From the NCBI GenBank assembly GCA_015233395.1, contig JADFXV010000033.1, positions 1-34,826 of the forward strand: 34,826 bases of DNA, written 5' to 3'. Below are positions 25,791 to 32,373 of the stretch, in pieces; the first letter of the stretch is position 1, and every line of letters starts with the position of its first letter. This stretch comes from Desulfovibrionaceae bacterium (GTDB lineage: Bacteria > Desulfobacterota > Desulfovibrionia > Desulfovibrionales > Desulfovibrionaceae). The notes under the pieces were generated by a model. It made no database searches, was not told the DNA's origin, and saw nothing but the letters and a program-made list of their open reading frames with translations. Made by a program: the position numbers and the translations under genes.

Positions 25791-25818
25791 AAAAAAACCG
25801 CCCGAGGGCGGTTTTTTT
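25791..25818. terminator. Bidirectional intrinsic terminator
   Basis: AAAAAAA, CCGCCC, GA, GGGCGG, TTTTTTT. It separates the converging glycosyltransferase gene and the 71-residue small protein gene. Confidence 0.93.
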
Positions 25819-25843
25819 ATCGATCAAAAGGCGATCTGCCCGC

Positions 25844-26059
25844 TCAGACTGTCAAATACCCCGTGATCTGACCCTTGGGGCTGGTCTGAAAGGCGTTATT
25901 GACCGCATTGACCGTGCCCGGCGGATTGTACGGGGTTTGCTCGAAAGCCTGCATGGCCACGGTCTGGTTGTCGTAAGGCGTCAAGGACTTCGCCCCGGCC
26001 ACCGAGATATACCCGGTGGAATAGGCGACGCCCTGAAACGGCGTGGACTGGCTGCTCAT
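25844..26059 (-). CDS. Hypothetical 71-residue protein
   Basis: I do not recognise it. Composition is Gln/Thr/Tyr/Pro-rich with no charged clusters, signal peptide or membrane segment (MSSQSTPFQGVAYSTGYI at the start). ATG at 26059 follows GGAGGC. A possible promoter on the minus strand is TTGACT (26123-26128) with TATATG or TATGTA at 26100-26107. It is divergent from an 80-residue small protein, with a shared palindrome between them, and ends at a clean terminator, so it is probably a real gene. Confidence 0.6.
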   Translation of the reverse strand: MSSQSTPFQGVAYSTGYISVAGAKSLTPYDNQTVAMQAFEQTPYNPPGTVNAVNNAFQTSPKGQITGYLTV

Positions 26060-26099
26060 GGCGAGCCTCCGGAAAAGGACTTTGACTCTTTCGCCTAAG

Positions 26100-26135
26100 T
26101 ACATATAAATGTCCACAGGCGAAGTCAATATTGAC
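26100..26135. promoter_or_regulatory. Divergent control region with 12-bp palindrome
   Basis: GTCAATATTGAC (26124-26135) is a perfect palindrome that overlaps a minus-strand -35-like TTGACT (26123-26128). The -10-like element is at 26100-26107. Candidate operator for one or both small genes. Confidence 0.35.
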
Positions 26136-26143
26136 GGGAACAA

Positions 26144-26169
26144 GAAAATGAAGAAATTTTCCGCTCCCG
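26144..26169. repeat. AT-core element followed by CGCTCCCG
   Basis: GAAAATGAAGAAATTTTC is the reverse complement, less one base, of the element at 23776-23794. Both are followed on the plus strand by CGCTCCCG, so only the core is inverted. Confidence 0.5.
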
Positions 26170-26194
26170 TCACCATCCCCGCGGAGGCGAAACC

Positions 26195-26437
26195 ATGTCC
26201 CAGGACGGCCCGGTCATCCCCTCGCTGCCGTTGATGCAAAAACTCGATATCAGCATCGAAGCGGACAAGGCCGCCGCCGACGCCCGCGCCAAAACCTTCT
26301 CCAACGCCCGCAGCGCCCACGTAAACCCCGACAATTTCCCCCCCCACCCGCTCCCGCCGGCGCCGAAAATACCCGACCACCCCGTAGCGGACACGCCGGA
26401 AAAAAACACCGGCGCGGTCGTCGCCAAGTCGAGCTGA
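26195..26437 (+). CDS. Hypothetical 80-residue protein
   Basis: I do not recognise it. The first half is charged and helical (DISIEADKAAADARAKTF), and the second half is Pro-rich (NFPPHPLPPAPKIPDHP). No signal peptide or membrane segment. ATG at 26195 follows GGAGGCG, a good ribosome site. Divergent from the 71-residue gene and possibly co-regulated with it. Confidence 0.5.
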   Translation: MSQDGPVIPSLPLMQKLDISIEADKAAADARAKTFSNARSAHVNPDNFPPHPLPPAPKIPDHPVADTPEKNTGAVVAKSS

Positions 26438-26476
26438 CCCCCGCGCCCCCCGACGCCGTCGCCCTCCGGGAAACTC

Positions 26477-26586
26477 CTGCGCTGGGGCGATAATCACCCC
26501 GGCGGGGGTGCAGGGGGCAGCGCCCCCTGCCGGGGTCTAGAGGGCAACGCCCCCTGCCGGGGTCCAGGGGCGCTGCCCCTGGTCAC
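26477..26586. repeat. Tandem GC-rich hairpins downstream of exonuclease III gene
   Basis: Several palindromes in a row: CTGGGGCGATAATCACCCCGG-like, CAGGGGGCAGCGCCCCCTG, GGGGGTC-type repeats with AGGGGGC, and CCAGGGGC/GCCCCTGG at the end. CCCCCTGCCGGGGTC occurs twice as a direct repeat. Same layout as at 1075 and 4783. Confidence 0.7.
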
Positions 26587-27344
26587 AGGCGCAATTCCAG
26601 TCCGACCGGGCAATGATCCGAGCCCAGGACGCCGGGGTCGATCCAGGCCCGTTCGACTTTGTCTTTGAGTTCTTCGCTCACGAAAAAGTAATCGATGCGC
26701 CACCCGACGTTGCGCGCGCGCGCGTCGAAGCGGTAGGTCCACCAGGAATAGTGTCCGCCTTCGGGGGTGAACATGCGGAACGTGTCCAGGTAGCCGGCCT
26801 CGACGAAGGCGTCGAGCCAGGCGCGTTCGCTGGGCAGAAAGCCCGAGGTCTTTTCGTTTTCCCTGGGGTTTTTCAGGTCGATTTCCTTGTGCGCGGTGTT
26901 GAAGTCGCCGCAGACCACGATGGGTTTTGTCCGGCGCTTTTCCTGGGCGTATTCCAGAAACGCCCGGTAATACCCCATTTTGTAGTCCAGGCGCTCCGGG
27001 CTCATCTGGCCGTTGGGAAAGTAGACGTTAAAGAAGTAAAACTCCGGGTATTCCAGGAGGATCAGCCGTCCTTCGCCTTGATAGGCCGCCTGAGGCAGTT
27101 CGAGGGAGACGGAAAGCGGCGGCGTTTTATAGAGGCAGGCCACGCCGGAGTAGCCTTTTTTGACCGTGGCGCTGGACCAGACGGCTTCGTAGTCCGGGAG
27201 AGCCGCGAAATCCGCCTCGTGATGCGCCTGGAGTTTGGTTTCCTGCAGGGCGACGACGTCGGCTCCGCAGGCGGCGAGCCAGTCGTGAAACCCCTTGTTC
27301 GCGGCGGCGCGCAGTCCGTTGACGTTCCAGGAATACAGTTTCAT
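26583..27344 (-). CDS. xth: Exodeoxyribonuclease III / AP endonuclease
   Basis: DNA repair enzyme that cuts at abasic sites and degrades 3' ends. The 253-residue product has the endonuclease/exonuclease/phosphatase fold motifs in order: MKLYSWNVNGLRAA, LQETKL (metal Glu), GYSGVACL, NVYFPNG, VCGDFNTAH (catalytic D-x-N), WWTYR, WRIDYFFVS and the terminal GSDHCPV (catalytic Asp-His). Length fits the family. ATG at 27344 follows AAAGGA; a longer frame upstream is not needed. Stands alone. Confidence 0.93.
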   Translation of the reverse strand: MKLYSWNVNGLRAAANKGFHDWLAACGADVVALQETKLQAHHEADFAALPDYEAVWSSATVKKGYSGVACLYKTPPLSVSLELPQAAYQGEGRLILLEYPEFYFFNVYFPNGQMSPERLDYKMGYYRAFLEYAQEKRRTKPIVVCGDFNTAHKEIDLKNPRENEKTSGFLPSERAWLDAFVEAGYLDTFRMFTPEGGHYSWWTYRFDARARNVGWRIDYFFVSEELKDKVERAWIDPGVLGSDHCPVGLELRL

Positions 27345-27581
27345 GCATGGTTCCTTTGGCTGACCGGCCAGTCCGGGCCGGATCAACCTGGTGCTTCAGA
27401 TTGCCGGAGCGCGAAAATCCAGGGTCTATTTGTTCCCGTTCATATTGGGCCGATCAGCGGAAATTTTCAAGCCGCGCCCGCGCGCCCGGACACCGGGCGA
27501 GGTTGGCCAGCCCAGGCGAAACCACGGGTTTATGACCTCCGCTTTCGCTTTTTTCGTTGCAGCGCCAGGCGTCACGAATTG

Positions 27582-27610
27582 TTGACAAGGCGATTCAAGG
27601 GGTCTAGGTA
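27582..27610 (+). promoter_or_regulatory. Promoter of tRNA-Pro
   Basis: TTGACA (27582-27587), exact 17-bp spacer, TAGGTA (27605-27610). The tRNA begins 15 bp beyond the -10. The perfect -35 and correct spacing make this convincing despite the weak -10. Confidence 0.6.
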
Positions 27611-27624
27611 AGCGGTCCGCGTGT

Positions 27625-27701
27625 CGGGATGTAGCGCAGCCTGGTAGCGCACCTGAATGGGGTTCAGGGGGCCGGAGGTTCAAATCCTCTCATCCCGACC
27701 A
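27625..27701 (+). tRNA. tRNA-Pro (anticodon GGG)
   Basis: 77 nt fold into a full cloverleaf: acceptor CGGGATG/CATCCCG, D-arm GCGC/GCGC, anticodon stem CCTGA/TCAGG with loop ATGGGGT (anticodon GGG), T-arm GGAGG/CCTCT with TTCAAAT, and encoded ACCA. It reads Pro codons CCC and CCU. Its 3' end is the likely integration site of the element to the right. Confidence 0.95.
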
Positions 27702-27715
27702 CAAATTTCCCCAAG

Positions 27716-27757
27716 AAAATGGACCGGTTAACGCATAAAGTTGACTGGTCCATTTTT
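27716..27757 (+). terminator. Terminator after tRNA-Pro
   Basis: AAAATGGACCGGTTAAC (27716-27732), loop GCATAAA, and its complement 27740-27756 with two G-U pairs, ending in a T-run. 17-bp stem. The rest of 27702-28039 has no gene I can support and may carry integrase binding sites. Confidence 0.8.
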
Positions 27758-27974
27758 CGTTGCTGTCAACCTCCTGGTGAACCTTGTGTTGACCGCGATG
27801 TTGGAGAGAACTGTTTAAGCCCATGTAATCACTGAGTATGAAGGTGTATGGCCTGGAACAGTGTCAACCCCTGATTACCCTGGCGCTTCAGACACCCTCC
27901 TGCAAAACCTCCATACTTCCTCCAACACCGAATGAGACATGAGGTACGGGTTGCTGTTTCATTTTCTGTTGTCT

Positions 27975-28012
27975 TGAAAAATATTGAGGGAGGGACATTT
28001 CTGCCCCTCCCT
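27975..28012 (-). terminator. Terminator after the integrase gene
   Basis: AGGGAGGG (27987-27994) pairs with CCCTCCCT (28005-28012). On the minus strand the stem is followed by TCAATATTTTTC. It lies 28 bp past the integrase stop. Confidence 0.7.
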
Positions 28013-28039
28013 GTGCAGCTTGGTTCCCATGCGGTTCAG

Positions 28040-29071
28040 CTAGTCCAGCTCCGGCAGGAGGGCCGCAGCGCGTTCCTCGTCGCCGGGCATGATGTGCCCA
28101 TACCTGCCGAGGGTCATACTCGGATTCGCGTGCCCCATCATAGCACTGACCGTCCTCACCGACGCGCCCTTGGACAACAGGGTTGAGCAGAACAGGTGCC
28201 GGATATCATAGGAAATGATGTCGTCTGATATGCCAGCTTTCTTGCAAGCTGTCCTGAAGGCCTTGCTGATACGCTTCAATTGGCGTCCCTGGTATTCCAC
28301 TATGAACTCAGTTTGAGCCTCAGCTTTCTTGAGTTTGAGCTTTTCCAGGAACTTCGGGGACACCTTCACGCGTCTCCAGGCCTTGGTTTTCCTACCGTAG
28401 ACGCGGACGTAGCCGCTGTCCCAGTCCACGTGTTTCCACTTGAGGGCAAGCAACTCGGATTCGCCTGTGCGAACCCCGAGGTTGTACGCCACTTCGACAG
28501 CCCATGCGAGGTGCGGCGGAGCGACTTCGATGATCTTCTTCACGTCTTCGTGAGTAAGCTTGAAGTCCTTGGGCGCTTCCTTCCGCTTGGACCAAAGCTC
28601 CAGCGGGTTGCGGTTGATGATCCGGTGCCTGACAGCCCACTGAAACATGCATTTGATGTAGCTGAGGTAGCGATCAACGGTGATCGGCGAGCGCCCTTTG
28701 CGGATGCCGTGGATGAAGTTGACCAAGTATTGCTGGGTCAGTTGCTCAACCGGCACCACGGCTATCTCGGGCAGGATTTCCTTGTTCAGCGTGTGAGCGA
28801 ACTCGTCAACCCAGCGGGCTCGGCCAGCGGCCTTCTTGTCCTGGTGCCATGCGACAGCGATTTGATCCGCATAGACAGGCTGTCCCGGCTGAAACGGTAT
28901 CGATGAAGTCACCTCCTGGTTCTGGACCTTCTTCTTTTCCTTCACGGCCAGGTCAAAAGCCTTCGCTTCTGCGAGAGCGCCAGGACCATTGCCAAACGTC
29001 CGGTTCTGCTGCTTACCGTTTTCACGGTAGCGAACGAACACGGTGCCATTGGGGCGTTCATGAACGCTCAT
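28040..29071 (-). CDS. int: Tyrosine site-specific recombinase (integrase)
   Basis: Integrase of the element, adjacent to and reading toward tRNA-Pro, the usual arrangement for tRNA-targeted islands. The 343-residue product has an N-terminal arm-binding region, a core-binding SAM-like domain (about 65-160, SYIKCMFQWAVRHR) and a catalytic domain with R201 (GVRTGES), K230 (GRKTK), R291 in YDIRH, H314 (MGHANPSM) and the nucleophile Y324 (GRYGH). The first box-II His is replaced by Tyr (Y288), a variant known in the family. ATG at 29071 follows AAGGAGG. The excisionase-like gene ends 12 bp upstream, so the two share a transcript. Confidence 0.95.
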   Translation of the reverse strand: MSVHERPNGTVFVRYRENGKQQNRTFGNGPGALAEAKAFDLAVKEKKKVQNQEVTSSIPFQPGQPVYADQIAVAWHQDKKAAGRARWVDEFAHTLNKEILPEIAVVPVEQLTQQYLVNFIHGIRKGRSPITVDRYLSYIKCMFQWAVRHRIINRNPLELWSKRKEAPKDFKLTHEDVKKIIEVAPPHLAWAVEVAYNLGVRTGESELLALKWKHVDWDSGYVRVYGRKTKAWRRVKVSPKFLEKLKLKKAEAQTEFIVEYQGRQLKRISKAFRTACKKAGISDDIISYDIRHLFCSTLLSKGASVRTVSAMMGHANPSMTLGRYGHIMPGDEERAAALLPELD

Positions 29072-29083
29072 GAGCTGTCCTCC

Positions 29084-29326
29084 TTACAAGGGGATGGTTT
29101 GAATTTTCCGTTTGATCGGCTTCACCTCGGATGGCTTCTCCAGGAAGCACTGGGGATCGGCCATGAAAGCATCCAGGTCCGACTGTGCGAACCGGTTCTT
29201 GGCGGGGCCGCGACGAGGGATGCGGTACTTCGTCACAATTGTTCGGAAGTAATCGTAGTTGTAGTCCAGGTAGCTTGCAGCCGACTGCGTGGTGTGGTAA
29301 GGGCCAACGGGCCTGCTCTTGTCCAT
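29084..29326 (-). CDS. Excisionase-like helix-turn-helix protein
   Basis: 80-residue protein with a MerR/AlpA-like winged HTH: YHTTQSAASYLDYNYDYFRTIVTKYRIPRRGP then RFAQSDLDAFM (each part visible at residues about 10-55). This is the size and layout of excisionases and AlpA-type regulators that control integrase direction. ATG at 29326; the ribosome site is weak. It lies 12 bp upstream of int. Function as excisionase is inferred from this position. Confidence 0.7.
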   Translation of the reverse strand: MDKSRPVGPYHTTQSAASYLDYNYDYFRTIVTKYRIPRRGPAKNRFAQSDLDAFMADPQCFLEKPSEVKPIKRKIQTIPL

Positions 29327-29567
29327 GGAGTATGCTTAACACACTGAAATAGCATGTAAATTGTGCAAGATTGATCCTGCTAAGACCTTCAACACCTCAA
29401 TCGTCAACTCCTTCATGTGGGTAAAGAACTTCATCAGCGACCCAAGGGCCTGGGCTGCCGGAGCAAACTTTTTTCAAGGTTTTTGAAAATTATTTGGGGC
29501 AGGCGCGTTCGACGTTGACAAGGCACTGAAATTGTACATTGACAATCAATATCTGTTTCAATGAGAC

Positions 29568-29604
29568 ATAAAAAACGGCAAAAGACACTGAGTCTCCTGC
29601 CGTT
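29568..29604 (-). terminator. Second of two tandem terminators after the 45-aa ORF
   Basis: On the minus strand a 13-bp stem (29592-29604 with 29574-29586, two G-U pairs) with loop TCAGT is followed by a TTTTTT run (29570-29575). Confidence 0.8.
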
Positions 29605-29613
29605 CAAAGAGGT

Positions 29614-29654
29614 AAAAAAGAAAGGAAGCCACTCGTAAAGAGCAACTTCCCTTC
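29614..29654 (-). terminator. First of two tandem terminators after the 45-aa ORF
   Basis: On the minus strand GAAGGGAAGTTGCTC (29640-29654) pairs with GAGTGGCTTCCTTTC (29620-29634), 15 bp with several G-U pairs, loop TTTAC. It is followed by TTTTTT (29614-29619), 12 bp after the ORF stop. Confidence 0.85.
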
Positions 29655-29666
29655 CCGAAATACTCT

Positions 29667-29804
29667 TCAACGTTTTTTTCGAAGTACCTCATCAATCATG
29701 ATGACGACGACGACTTTCAACGTTTTAAAAAGTATTTCTCTGGCGAGTTGTGACTTTAATATTTGCTGAGCTACTCCTAAAGAAGCAGTCACCACTAAAG
29801 CCAT
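29667..29804 (-). CDS. 45-residue basic hydrophobic small protein, novel
   Basis: Too short for usual gene finders. The frame reads MALVVTASLGVAQQ, ILKSQLAREILFKTLK, VVVVIMIDEVLRKKR, ending in TGA. It is rich in aliphatic residues with net charge about +5 and a basic C-terminus. AAGGAGGT (29808-29815) is a near-perfect Shine-Dalgarno with correct spacing. The start codon sits in an 11-bp inverted repeat (AAAGCCATATG/CATATGGCTTT, arms 29833-29843 and 29797-29807) with the Shine-Dalgarno in the loop, so folding could block initiation. Two intrinsic terminators follow. Layout and composition recall type I toxin genes, but no homology is known to me and an antisense RNA is not evident. Not related in frame to its neighbours. 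Confidence 0.6.
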   Translation of the reverse strand: MALVVTASLGVAQQILKSQLAREILFKTLKVVVVIMIDEVLRKKR

Positions 29805-29843
29805 ATGACCTCCTTCTGCAAAAGGGTTTCGCCATATGGCTTT
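29797..29843 (-). promoter_or_regulatory. Start-codon-sequestering inverted repeat
   Basis: Perfect 11-bp arms AAAGCCATATG and CATATGGCTTT, 25 nt apart, enclose the AAGGAGGT site and contain the ATG of the 45-aa ORF. Upstream, TTTACT (29865-29870) with TATATA (29843-29848) is a possible promoter. If transcription starts at its nominal +1, the outer arm would be partly lost, so the repeat may instead act as a DNA operator. Confidence 0.6.
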
Positions 29844-30039
29844 ATATATCTTTACAAAAAGATCAGTAAAAAACAGATATGAATGACTAAAAGGACAAGT
29901 TGATCTTAGTCTTTATGAGACATTGTTAAACACAAGCTTTAAAGCAATTAATTATTAACGGAAAAGGAATCGACATGACATTGTCAAATTAACTCAAACA
30001 CCTTCGACACTATTGAGCTTGATTTAGTGCTTCGGCAGG

Positions 30040-30068
30040 GGGTGGAGGTGGTGGCGATGGTGGCGATG
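30040..30068. repeat. G-rich arm of long-range inverted repeat
   Basis: GGGTGGAGGTGGTGGCGATG followed by GTGGCGATG. It matches the complement of 30383-30411 at 27 of 29 positions. GG-runs could also form a two-tier G-quadruplex. Confidence 0.8.
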
Positions 30069-30172
30069 AAATTTGAAACCTATTTGTAAAATAAATTCAA
30101 AATAAAACATTATTCTTCTGTTTAGAACAAAAGAAATTTCTTTGATTTAGTTACAGGATTTCAATCTTCATT

Positions 30173-30337
30173 TTATGGAACAGATAGACATTCAAAGCAA
30201 TTATTATTATCAATAATCTCTAGAAAGATTTTATTATACTCCACTGCAAATAGGTATGACTCATGTTCTGCTTCTCTTTCTGGGGGAGGTGTTTTGATTT
30301 TCTTCTGTTGGGGAAGGGAACAGCATGTAATATTCAT
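30173..30337 (-). CDS. Possible 54-residue small protein
   Basis: Open frame beginning MNITCCSLPQQKKIKTPPPE and ending NNNCFECLSVP. It is framed by stops, has a protein-like acidic middle (EREAEHESYLFAVEYNKIF) and four Cys, two at each end. No good Shine-Dalgarno precedes ATG 30337, so translation is doubtful. It lies wholly inside the long-range inverted repeat. Not recognised. Confidence 0.3.
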   Translation of the reverse strand: MNITCCSLPQQKKIKTPPPEREAEHESYLFAVEYNKIFLEIIDNNNCFECLSVP

Positions 30338-30374
30338 TCACAAGGGTAAATGTATTTTGATTTTAAAATAACTT

Positions 30375-30485
30375 TTAAAAATCATCGCCACCACCGCCAC
30401 CATCTCCACCCGTTTTTTTATTTAATATTTTCATATGGTTAAAGTCTGGAATGGTATGAAGCACTAGCTCTTGTAGTGACGGCAT
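30375..30485 (-). CDS. Possible 36-residue Gly/Asp-tailed peptide
   Basis: Open frame MPSLQELVLHTIPDFNHMK followed by ILNKKTGGDGGGGGDDF, starting 39 bp after the ATPase stop on the same strand. The Gly/Asp tail is encoded by the C-rich (plus-strand) arm of the inverted repeat. A leader-like front and a Gly-rich tail recall peptide precursors, but no Shine-Dalgarno or modifying enzyme is present. Could be a chance frame through the repeat. Confidence 0.22.
   Translation of the reverse strand: MPSLQELVLHTIPDFNHMKILNKKTGGDGGGGGDDF
30383..30411. repeat. C-rich arm of long-range inverted repeat
   Basis: Complement of 30040-30068 at 27 of 29 positions, followed on the plus strand by a run of seven T (30413-30419). 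Confidence 0.8.
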
Positions 30486-30524
30486 AAGGGACAGTCGCAG
30501 GAGTGGCGCAGCGGGTGTAAAGGG

Positions 30525-32258
30525 TTAGATCGGGGTATTGCCGTGGGTCTTCTTCGTGAACGTCAGGAAGCGACCATTCTTGCGATTATCCGAGAACTTC
30601 AACAACCAGCCATTGACCTCCAGGACAGGTACATACTTCTTGAGGATCTTTGAGAACAATTGCGGGGTTGAAGGAATGTAATCTGCCGCACGATCCAGGG
30701 CCAGCACGTGATCCGAAAACGCTTGATGGCACTGGCTGACCGTTCCAGTAACCTCATGAAGACCTGTTCCTTCAAGAGCATCAAGGAAATCAATCAGCCC
30801 AAGGATAAACTTGTCGGCGGCGATGCTTGATCCATAGCCCCGGTCCATGGCTTGCTTCATGGCTTCCTGGGCTTTGGCTGCGCTGAAACCGTTCTTTTCT
30901 CCAATCTCTTCCGCAATCGCCGATATCCACAGGGCAAAGTCAGCCATTCTGGGGCGATGAGTGAGTTTCACCGATGGTAAACGTCTTATCGCTCCGCAAA
31001 GAACATTGAGCGCGCCTCCGAGGATACGGGGCTTGGCAGCTTCAAATTCGGACATAACTTCGGATTCATAACGTCTGTTTTCTTCACTAATCCGGCTAAG
31101 CTCGATGCTAATAGTTCTGTCCATCAAATCTTGAGCATCATAAGGAATGTTGATTCCCGTGATAATGATGGGCTTTTTGAATGAATACGTGATTACATCA
31201 TTATCAGTGTACAGTTTTTTCTTACCGAATCCGCCTCCAGTAGTCGCCACGCACAGAAGATTTTCGATGCCTTTGGGAAGACTGGAGAGGTTGTCGAAGA
31301 AGGGGACAGCAGACTGGTTAAGCAGCAATGCCAATTCGTCTTCTCTGCTGCGGATGTACATTCCGCCTTCAAGGGAAGGATCAACCAAACCCTTGAGCAT
31401 GGTTGCCTGGGTGGTCTTAGCCGAGCCCGCTGAACCATTGAGGCAGAGGATTGCGCGAGGGATGGTGGTAATAAAAGCGGCAATCACCCAGCAAGTGACT
31501 AGGATTTTATCGTACTCATTCTCAATATTCAAGAACGGCAAAAGTTCAAGGACGTTGCCGTTCGAATCAGGCAAGGGTAATGGCGAAGAATGGGGAAAGC
31601 GGATGAATTTACAATTGACAGTTTGCGTTAAAGCCCATCCGCTTCCATCGGCTACAACATAATATCCATCGCTTCGATTCAAGTCTAATATGAGTTTATG
31701 TCCATCAAAATGCATCCGGTTGTACAATTCAATCTTATTTCTTGAAAATCTAGCCAAACTTTCTGCAAGATAAACGGCATCATTTATAACCTTGCGTTCA
31801 GGAACAGACTTAAATTTCATTACAACGTGATATAATAAGTGGTCTTTAAACACTTGCGAATCAATGTGAAGATTGAGAGGTATATTATTATGCGTTATTG
31901 TCGCCATCGGCTCGCCAGCCTTCGACAAAAAAAGCTCTAGCTTGCTAACATAGTCGTATAAACAAGTTTCAGGGTTGCTTTTGGCTTTCTTGTCTTCATC
32001 GGCAACCTTGCCACTTGCAGCTGCGAAAGGATTGGCCCCTGGCACAGGCGCAGACCGGGTTGATTGTGTAGGCGTCACCGGCGGAGCCGACACGGGCATC
32101 GACACCGGCGGCGGTGCTTTTGCTGGCTGCGTCGAGCCTAGTTCAGGGGAGGCAACAGATTCCTTTCCATAGCTAGCGAAAGGATTGACAGTAGACCTCT
32201 TGGGCTCGGAAGGTTTTTTGAGTCCTTCCAAGACCTTGTCTAACTCACTATAGGACAT
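30525..32258 (-). CDS. Mobile-element helicase-like ATPase, no primase domain
   Basis: 577-residue ATPase of the kind found in primase-helicase proteins of phages and integrated elements. Residues 1-95 are disordered and Pro/Ser/Ala-rich, with NPFA twice. The central domain has a P-loop NGSAGSAKTT (about 274-283), a Walker B-like FFDNLSSLP (321-328), then TTGGGFGKKKLYTD (339-352) and DLMDRTISIEL (377-387). The set GSAKTT, FDNLS, TGGGF, LLDR-like is, from memory, diagnostic of this family. The C-terminal 130 residues look like a winged-helix region. The usual N-terminal primase/polymerase domain is missing. ATG at 32258 follows GGAGAG; the longer frame to 32297 lacks a ribosome site. It probably acts in replication of the excised element. 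Confidence 0.8.
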   Translation of the reverse strand: MSYSELDKVLEGLKKPSEPKRSTVNPFASYGKESVASPELGSTQPAKAPPPVSMPVSAPPVTPTQSTRSAPVPGANPFAAASGKVADEDKKAKSNPETCLYDYVSKLELFLSKAGEPMATITHNNIPLNLHIDSQVFKDHLLYHVVMKFKSVPERKVINDAVYLAESLARFSRNKIELYNRMHFDGHKLILDLNRSDGYYVVADGSGWALTQTVNCKFIRFPHSSPLPLPDSNGNVLELLPFLNIENEYDKILVTCWVIAAFITTIPRAILCLNGSAGSAKTTQATMLKGLVDPSLEGGMYIRSREDELALLLNQSAVPFFDNLSSLPKGIENLLCVATTGGGFGKKKLYTDNDVITYSFKKPIIITGINIPYDAQDLMDRTISIELSRISEENRRYESEVMSEFEAAKPRILGGALNVLCGAIRRLPSVKLTHRPRMADFALWISAIAEEIGEKNGFSAAKAQEAMKQAMDRGYGSSIAADKFILGLIDFLDALEGTGLHEVTGTVSQCHQAFSDHVLALDRAADYIPSTPQLFSKILKKYVPVLEVNGWLLKFSDNRKNGRFLTFTKKTHGNTPI

Positions 32259-32344
32259 ACTCTCTCCGGCATGTCCGCTGCGCACACTCCTATTCAACTG
32301 TCAAAGAACAGCTGGTGGGCGATAAATGCCAGTCCAGCAAGTGC

Positions 32345-32373
32345 TAGATAGTCATTACCCTTGGACTTGTCAA
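32345..32373 (-). promoter_or_regulatory. Promoter of the ATPase gene
   Basis: On the minus strand TTGACA (32368-32373), exact 17-bp spacer, TATCTA (32345-32350), about 80 bp upstream of the start codon. Confidence 0.55.

Larger units (their letters stand above)
29805..30524. other. AT-rich stretch with long-range inverted repeat, no long gene
   Basis: Sharp drop in GC. It contains G-rich and C-rich arms at 30040-30068 and 30383-30411, two weakly supported small ORFs on the minus strand, and otherwise A/T-rich sequence. No homology to known RNA families or origins was recognised by eye. Confidence 0.6.

Noticed and set aside
27426-27683. Minus-strand frame over the tRNA gene
   Set aside because: It is antisense to tRNA-Pro and its promoter, and has no recognisable protein content.
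29434-29670. 78-residue minus-strand frame
   Set aside because: It passes through both tandem terminators of the 45-aa unit and has no ribosome site.
29700-30420. Retron or group II intron
   Set aside because: The inverted repeats and AT-rich loop suggested it, but no reverse transcriptase gene and no domain V-like hairpin are present.
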